This document shows, piece by piece, positions 59,475 to 64,000 of a stretch of 64,000 nucleotides of DNA. Numbering within the stretch: position 1 is the stretch's first letter; each line of letters opens with the position of its first letter. The stretch comes from Maribellus comscasis (GTDB taxonomy: Bacteria > Bacteroidota > Bacteroidia > Bacteroidales > Prolixibacteraceae), in contig NZ_CP046401.1 in assembly GCF_009762775.1 (NCBI RefSeq), positions 5,024,001-5,088,000 on the forward strand, in the 5' to 3' direction. The position numbers and the translations under genes are program-made. The notes below the pieces were generated by a model. It did no database searches. It was not told the origin of the DNA and saw only the letters and a list, made by a program, of their open reading frames with translations.

Positions 59475-60737
59475 ATGGGAAATGGAATTGGCTTCGAAAT
59501 AAAAAATGACGCAATAGTTTTTGGGATTCTTATTGTTATCCTGGCGGTAATTTTTAAAACATCTTCAAGTTCAAAACCATTTTTCAAGAAATTTTATACG
59601 TATGTACCACCGCTGTTACTTTGTTATTTTGCTCCCGGATTTTTAAACTGGCCCCTGGGTTTGGTTTCTCCGGAAGAGTCGCAGCTGTATTTTGTGGCTT
59701 CGCGTTACCTTTTGCCAGCCAGTCTTGTATTGTTTTGTTTAAGTATCGATTTAAAAGGTGTTTTGAACCTTGGCCCCAAAGCTTTAATAATGTTTTTTAC
59801 GGCTACTTTGGGAATTGTAATTGGGGCACCCGTTGCGTTGTGGATTTCAGGAATGCTTTTCCCTGAAATAAAAGAAGCTGTCCCGGGCGAAGAAATCTGG
59901 CGTGGACTTTCAACCATTGCCGGGAGTTGGATTGGCGGAGGTGCTAACCAGACTGCCATGAAAGAAATCTACAATTGCAGCGACAGTTTGTTTTCTTCGA
60001 TGATAATTATAGATGTACTGGTGGCAAACATCTGGATGGGATTTCTTTTGTTCGGTGCTGGCAGGTACCATAAAATTGACAAAAGACTTAAGGCCGATAA
60101 TTCAACAATTGAAGATTTAAAGAAGAAAGTTGAGAATTACAGAGCCTCTATTGCAAAAATTCCGACATCGACCGATTTGTTTGTAATTCTGGCCATTGGT
60201 TTTGGTGCAACAGCAGTTGCACATTTCGGAGCCGACTATATCTCACCTTTAATGGAAAAACATGTAACCACCCTGGAAAAATACAACCTGAATTCTTTAA
60301 GTTCTCGCTTTTTTTGGCTTATCGTTATTGCAACAACTATTGGTCTCGTTCTTTCTTTTACCAAAATGAAACGTTATGAAGGGGCAGGGGCATCGAAACT
60401 GGGAAGTATTTTTATATATATACTGGTAGCAACTATCGGCATGAAAATGAATTTTTTGGAAGCTTTTAATAACCTTCATTATTTTATTATTGGTTTAATT
60501 TGGATGGCAATCCATGTAACATTACTGTTGATAGTAGCAAAACTGATAAAAGCACCGTTCTTTTTCGTTGCAGTGGGTAGTCAGGCAAATGTTGGTGGTG
60601 CTGCCTCGGCTCCGGTAGTGGCGTCTGCTTTTAGTACCGCATTGGCGCCGGTTGGTGTTTTGTTGGCTGTTTTAGGATATGCGCTTGGAACTTACGGCGC
60701 AATAATTTGCACACAGCTTATGCAGTGGACATTTTAG
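59475..60737 (+). CDS. DUF819 (YjcL-like) membrane protein
   Basis: This 420-residue polytopic inner-membrane protein has about 10-12 hydrophobic helices across its length. Characteristic DUF819 segments are GLSTIAGSWIGGGANQTAMKEI (about 134-155) and VGSQANVGGAASAPVVASAF (about 367-386), whose Gly/Asn-rich repeats suggest an inverted-repeat transporter fold. The substrate is unknown. It is separated from the M28 gene by 73 bp. The spacer contains a TTACTTTTTTG stretch resembling a -7 element, so it may be independently transcribed. Confidence 0.9.
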   Translation: MGNGIGFEIKNDAIVFGILIVILAVIFKTSSSSKPFFKKFYTYVPPLLLCYFAPGFLNWPLGLVSPEESQLYFVASRYLLPASLVLFCLSIDLKGVLNLGPKALIMFFTATLGIVIGAPVALWISGMLFPEIKEAVPGEEIWRGLSTIAGSWIGGGANQTAMKEIYNCSDSLFSSMIIIDVLVANIWMGFLLFGAGRYHKIDKRLKADNSTIEDLKKKVENYRASIAKIPTSTDLFVILAIGFGATAVAHFGADYISPLMEKHVTTLEKYNLNSLSSRFFWLIVIATTIGLVLSFTKMKRYEGAGASKLGSIFIYILVATIGMKMNFLEAFNNLHYFIIGLIWMAIHVTLLLIVAKLIKAPFFFVAVGSQANVGGAASAPVVASAFSTALAPVGVLLAVLGYALGTYGAIICTQLMQWTF

Positions 60738-61082
60738 TTTAGTCAGGTTTGTTTTTGCTGTAATTCGCTCAGTAAACAAATATTTCAGTTTGCTTTTTTT
60801 TTCAGGGAAGGCAATTACTCAGTTCATTAATTTAACATTGAAAAATGTTTTGCAATAATCCCAAATAAATCAATGAGTTATATAAGATTGATTCATCCTT
60901 TAAAGTTTTGTTGTTCTAATGAATTATATTTTTAATGTGCACATTTATAGATTGTTATATGTGTTTTGAAACAAAATTGCTTTTGTGTCGTAATAATAAA
61001 ACCGGTTCTTTTTAATTAAATATTGAGTTTCAGTAGGTTGAAAATTGAATCGTTTTTTTTTGAAAAAAATGGTTGAAAAAGT

Positions 61083-61113
61083 TTTGGTGATATGAAAAAG
61101 GTATTTACATTTG
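61083..61113 (+). promoter_or_regulatory. rrn promoter P1
   Basis: TTTG at 61083-61086 and TACATTTG at 61106-61113 are separated by exactly 19 bp, a full match to the Bacteroidota -33/-7 consensus. It lies about 410 bp upstream of 16S. Confidence 0.85.
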
Positions 61114-61243
61114 CGCTCGCTTTTGAGGCAAAGTTCACTGAAGATATTGAAGAAAAAAGGATTGTTTGAACAATGAGCGTTTGTTTATTGTTTTGATAAG
61201 TTCCGGGGGAAGAAAAAAAACTTTTAAATTTTTTAAAGTTTTT

Positions 61244-61274
61244 TTTGGCAGGAATAAAAAAGTGATTACCTTTG
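61244..61274 (+). promoter_or_regulatory. rrn promoter P2
   Basis: TTTG at 61244-61247 and TACCTTTG at 61267-61274 are separated by exactly 19 bp, again a full consensus match. It lies 161 bp downstream of P1 with identical internal spacing. Confidence 0.88.
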
Positions 61275-61441
61275 CCGCCCCGAAAGGGAAAAACGTTCCG
61301 ACGGATATAGAGTTAGATAGAGGTAGAGAGAGAGATGAAGTCGGGGAAAAATATTGAGAAACATAGATGTCAGCATTTGGTTAGATTGAGAAAGATTGGG
61401 TGCTGATTTTTTATGGGAAGTTCTTTCAAATTTTGAAGCAC

Positions 61442-61470
61442 AAAAAAGCAAGGTTTTCCAACTTTGTTAA
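61442..61470 (+). other. 16S processing stem, 5' half
   Basis: AAAAAAGCAAGG (61442-61453) and TTGTTAA (61464-61470) are complementary to CCTTGCTTTTTT (63083-63094) and TTAACAA (63070-63076) beyond the 3' end of 16S. Together they form the long RNase III-type stem that loops out pre-16S. Confidence 0.8.
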
Positions 61471-61520
61471 TTTCTAAGAGGATTTAACCTGAGCGAAAGA
61501 TATTTAAACTTTTTATATAT

Positions 61521-63044
<1,524 letters not shown>

Positions 63045-63069
63045 GGAGTTTAGGTTAAAACGGAGGAAG

Positions 63070-63094
63070 TTAACAATTTGGTCCTTGCTTTTTT
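63070..63094 (+). other. 16S processing stem, 3' half
   Basis: This is the complement of 61442-61470, starting 26 nt after the mature 16S end (see that entry). Confidence 0.8.
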
Positions 63095-63108
63095 TAAGAT
63101 ATTACAGA

Positions 63109-63309
63109 TAGAGTTCAAAGTTTAAAGTTCAAAGTTCAAAGAATTGCAACTCGAAACTTTAAACTCGCAAGACGGAGCTCTATAATATAGAGTCCCGTAG
63201 CTCAGCTGGTTAGAGTACTACACTGATAATGTAGGGGTCCCCAGTTCAAGTCTGGGCGGGACTACTGCTCAGTTTAAAGTTTAAAGTTCAGAGTTTAAAG
63301 TTGAAAGAA
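63109..63309 (+). repeat. AAAGTT-type degenerate repeats flanking tRNA-Ile in the spacer
   Basis: The 7-nt word AAAGTTC/AAAGTTT repeats in tandem at 63115-63142 and again at 63273-63305, with the inverse (CGAAACTTTAAACTCG-like) at 63151-63166 and 63328-63342. Each side of tRNA-Ile thus carries a pair of inverted low-complexity arms that could form hairpins isolating the tRNA for processing. Confidence 0.6.
63191..63264 (+). tRNA. tRNA-Ile (anticodon GAT)
   Basis: The acceptor AGTCCCG pairs with CGGGACT. The anticodon stem CTACA/TGTAG encloses CTGATAA with anticodon GAT. The T-arm CCCAG-TTCAAGT-CTGGG is intact. Its position in the 16S-23S spacer is standard. Confidence 0.97.
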
Positions 63310-63350
63310 TATTTTGAACATTGAACCCTAAACTCGAAACTTACAGACTT

Positions 63351-63424
63351 GGGGGATTAGCTCAGTTGGCTAGAGCGCTAGATTTGCATTCTAGAGGTCA
63401 AGGGTTCGACTCCCTTATTCTCCA
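63351..63424 (+). tRNA. tRNA-Ala (anticodon TGC)
   Basis: The acceptor GGGGGAT pairs with ATTCTCC (two G-T pairs). The anticodon stem CTAGA/TCTAG encloses TTTGCAT with anticodon TGC. The T-arm AAGGG-TTCGACT-CCCTT is intact. It is the second spacer tRNA. Confidence 0.97.
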
Positions 63425-63556
63425 CGGAGGCTGAAAAGTCGGAAAAAAAGAAAGTCCACGCAAGTGGCATGCGTTCAAAAAAAATGAAATACTGAACAAA
63501 GCAGGACAAGTTTATATAAAAGCACAATCTGAAACAAGGGAGGTGCAACTTGAAAC

Positions 63557-63611
63557 TGCAGAGGATAAGGCTGGTGCCTGATGTTAGGGTTCGATTCCCT
63601 GGTTATCTGCG
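63557..63611 (+). other. tRNA-like fragment in the 16S-23S spacer
   Basis: GCAG...ATAA at 63558-63567 can pair with TTATCTGC at 63603-63610. Inside is a T-arm-like AGGG-TTCGATT-CCCT hairpin (63586-63600). The D-arm and a proper anticodon arm are missing, so it is not a functional tRNA. It may be a remnant of a third spacer tRNA or a processing signal. Confidence 0.45.
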
Positions 63612-63753
63612 TTTAGCGGTGGAAAAGTAAAGGTACTTTGTACATTACATACTACTAGCTGATAAAGTTCTTTGGCATGTTGGGAAAATGAGTCAAATCA
63701 CAATGAGACGACACAAAGAAAAATAAAGACGAATCAATACGAGGATTCAAAAA

Positions 63754-64000
<247 letters not shown>

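Larger units (their letters stand above)
60738..61520. other. Upstream region and leader of the rRNA operon
   Basis: No convincing protein gene is present. The region holds the end of the DUF819 transcript, two tandem rrn promoters (61083 and 61244), the transcribed leader and the 5' half of the 16S processing stem. A short open frame at 61166-61357 lies across promoter 2 and is rejected. Confidence 0.8.

Noticed and set aside
61166..61357. 63-codon open frame upstream of 16S
   Set aside because: It lies across rrn promoter P2 and its leader; the lysine/phenylalanine-rich sequence reflects AT-rich promoter DNA.

Overview
The window is a Bacteroidota chromosome segment. Three things support this: the 16S rRNA sequence, promoters of the TTTG-N19-TAnnTTTG type, and a PorP/SprF plus gliding-motility C-terminal (type IX secretion) locus. 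The 16S gene and the gene families look like a marine, Marinilabiliales/Prolixibacteraceae-type organism; the family-level placement is inference. Three blocks are visible.

(1) Positions 1 to about 36409 are the right-hand part of an integrative conjugative element (ICE) of the CTnDOT tra type. Its right end abuts the 3' end of a tRNA-Arg(CCG) gene, and the left end lies outside the window. From the left it carries: a defence cassette (XRE regulator, KTSC-like protein, SIR2, HerA ATPase, KTSC protein); a mobilisation module (T4CP MobC, relaxase MobB, MobA) with an inverted AAA_14/DUF4143 gene between mobB and mobC; a probable oriT region; and a tra operon (TraA, DUF3408, TraD-like, TraE, F, G, DUF3876, TraI, J, K, L, M, N, O, a phage-type Dam methylase, TraQ). 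traG is split by a group II intron just after its Walker B motif. Accessory genes follow: a SIR2-STAND-like protein with an unusual HLNG motif, RadC, a DUF4365 protein, DUF3873, PcfJ, PcfK and small conserved ICE proteins. A large serine recombinase closes the element, and its reading frame runs into the tRNA.

(2) Positions 36410-60737 look like core or host genome. There is a tightly overlapping trio (HD hydrolase, YjbQ, BFD-like 2Fe-2S protein). On the minus strand lies a three-gene surface locus: a 4811-residue protein with 33 exact-length 78-residue tandem repeats and a type B T9SS sorting domain, a PorP/SprF protein and an OmpA/PD40 lipoprotein-like protein, resembling sprB-sprF organisation. 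On the plus strand are a GH29 fucosidase lipoprotein, an M28 peptidase and a DUF819 membrane protein.

(3) Positions 60738-64000 hold the start of an rRNA operon: two tandem consensus promoters, 16S, tRNA-Ile(GAT), tRNA-Ala(TGC), an unusual spacer and the beginning of 23S.

The best candidates for new biology are the SIR2-HerA cassette bracketed by two KTSC-type small proteins, the SIR2-STAND protein with Asn in place of the usual SIR2 His, the intron in traG, and the homogenised giant repeat protein.
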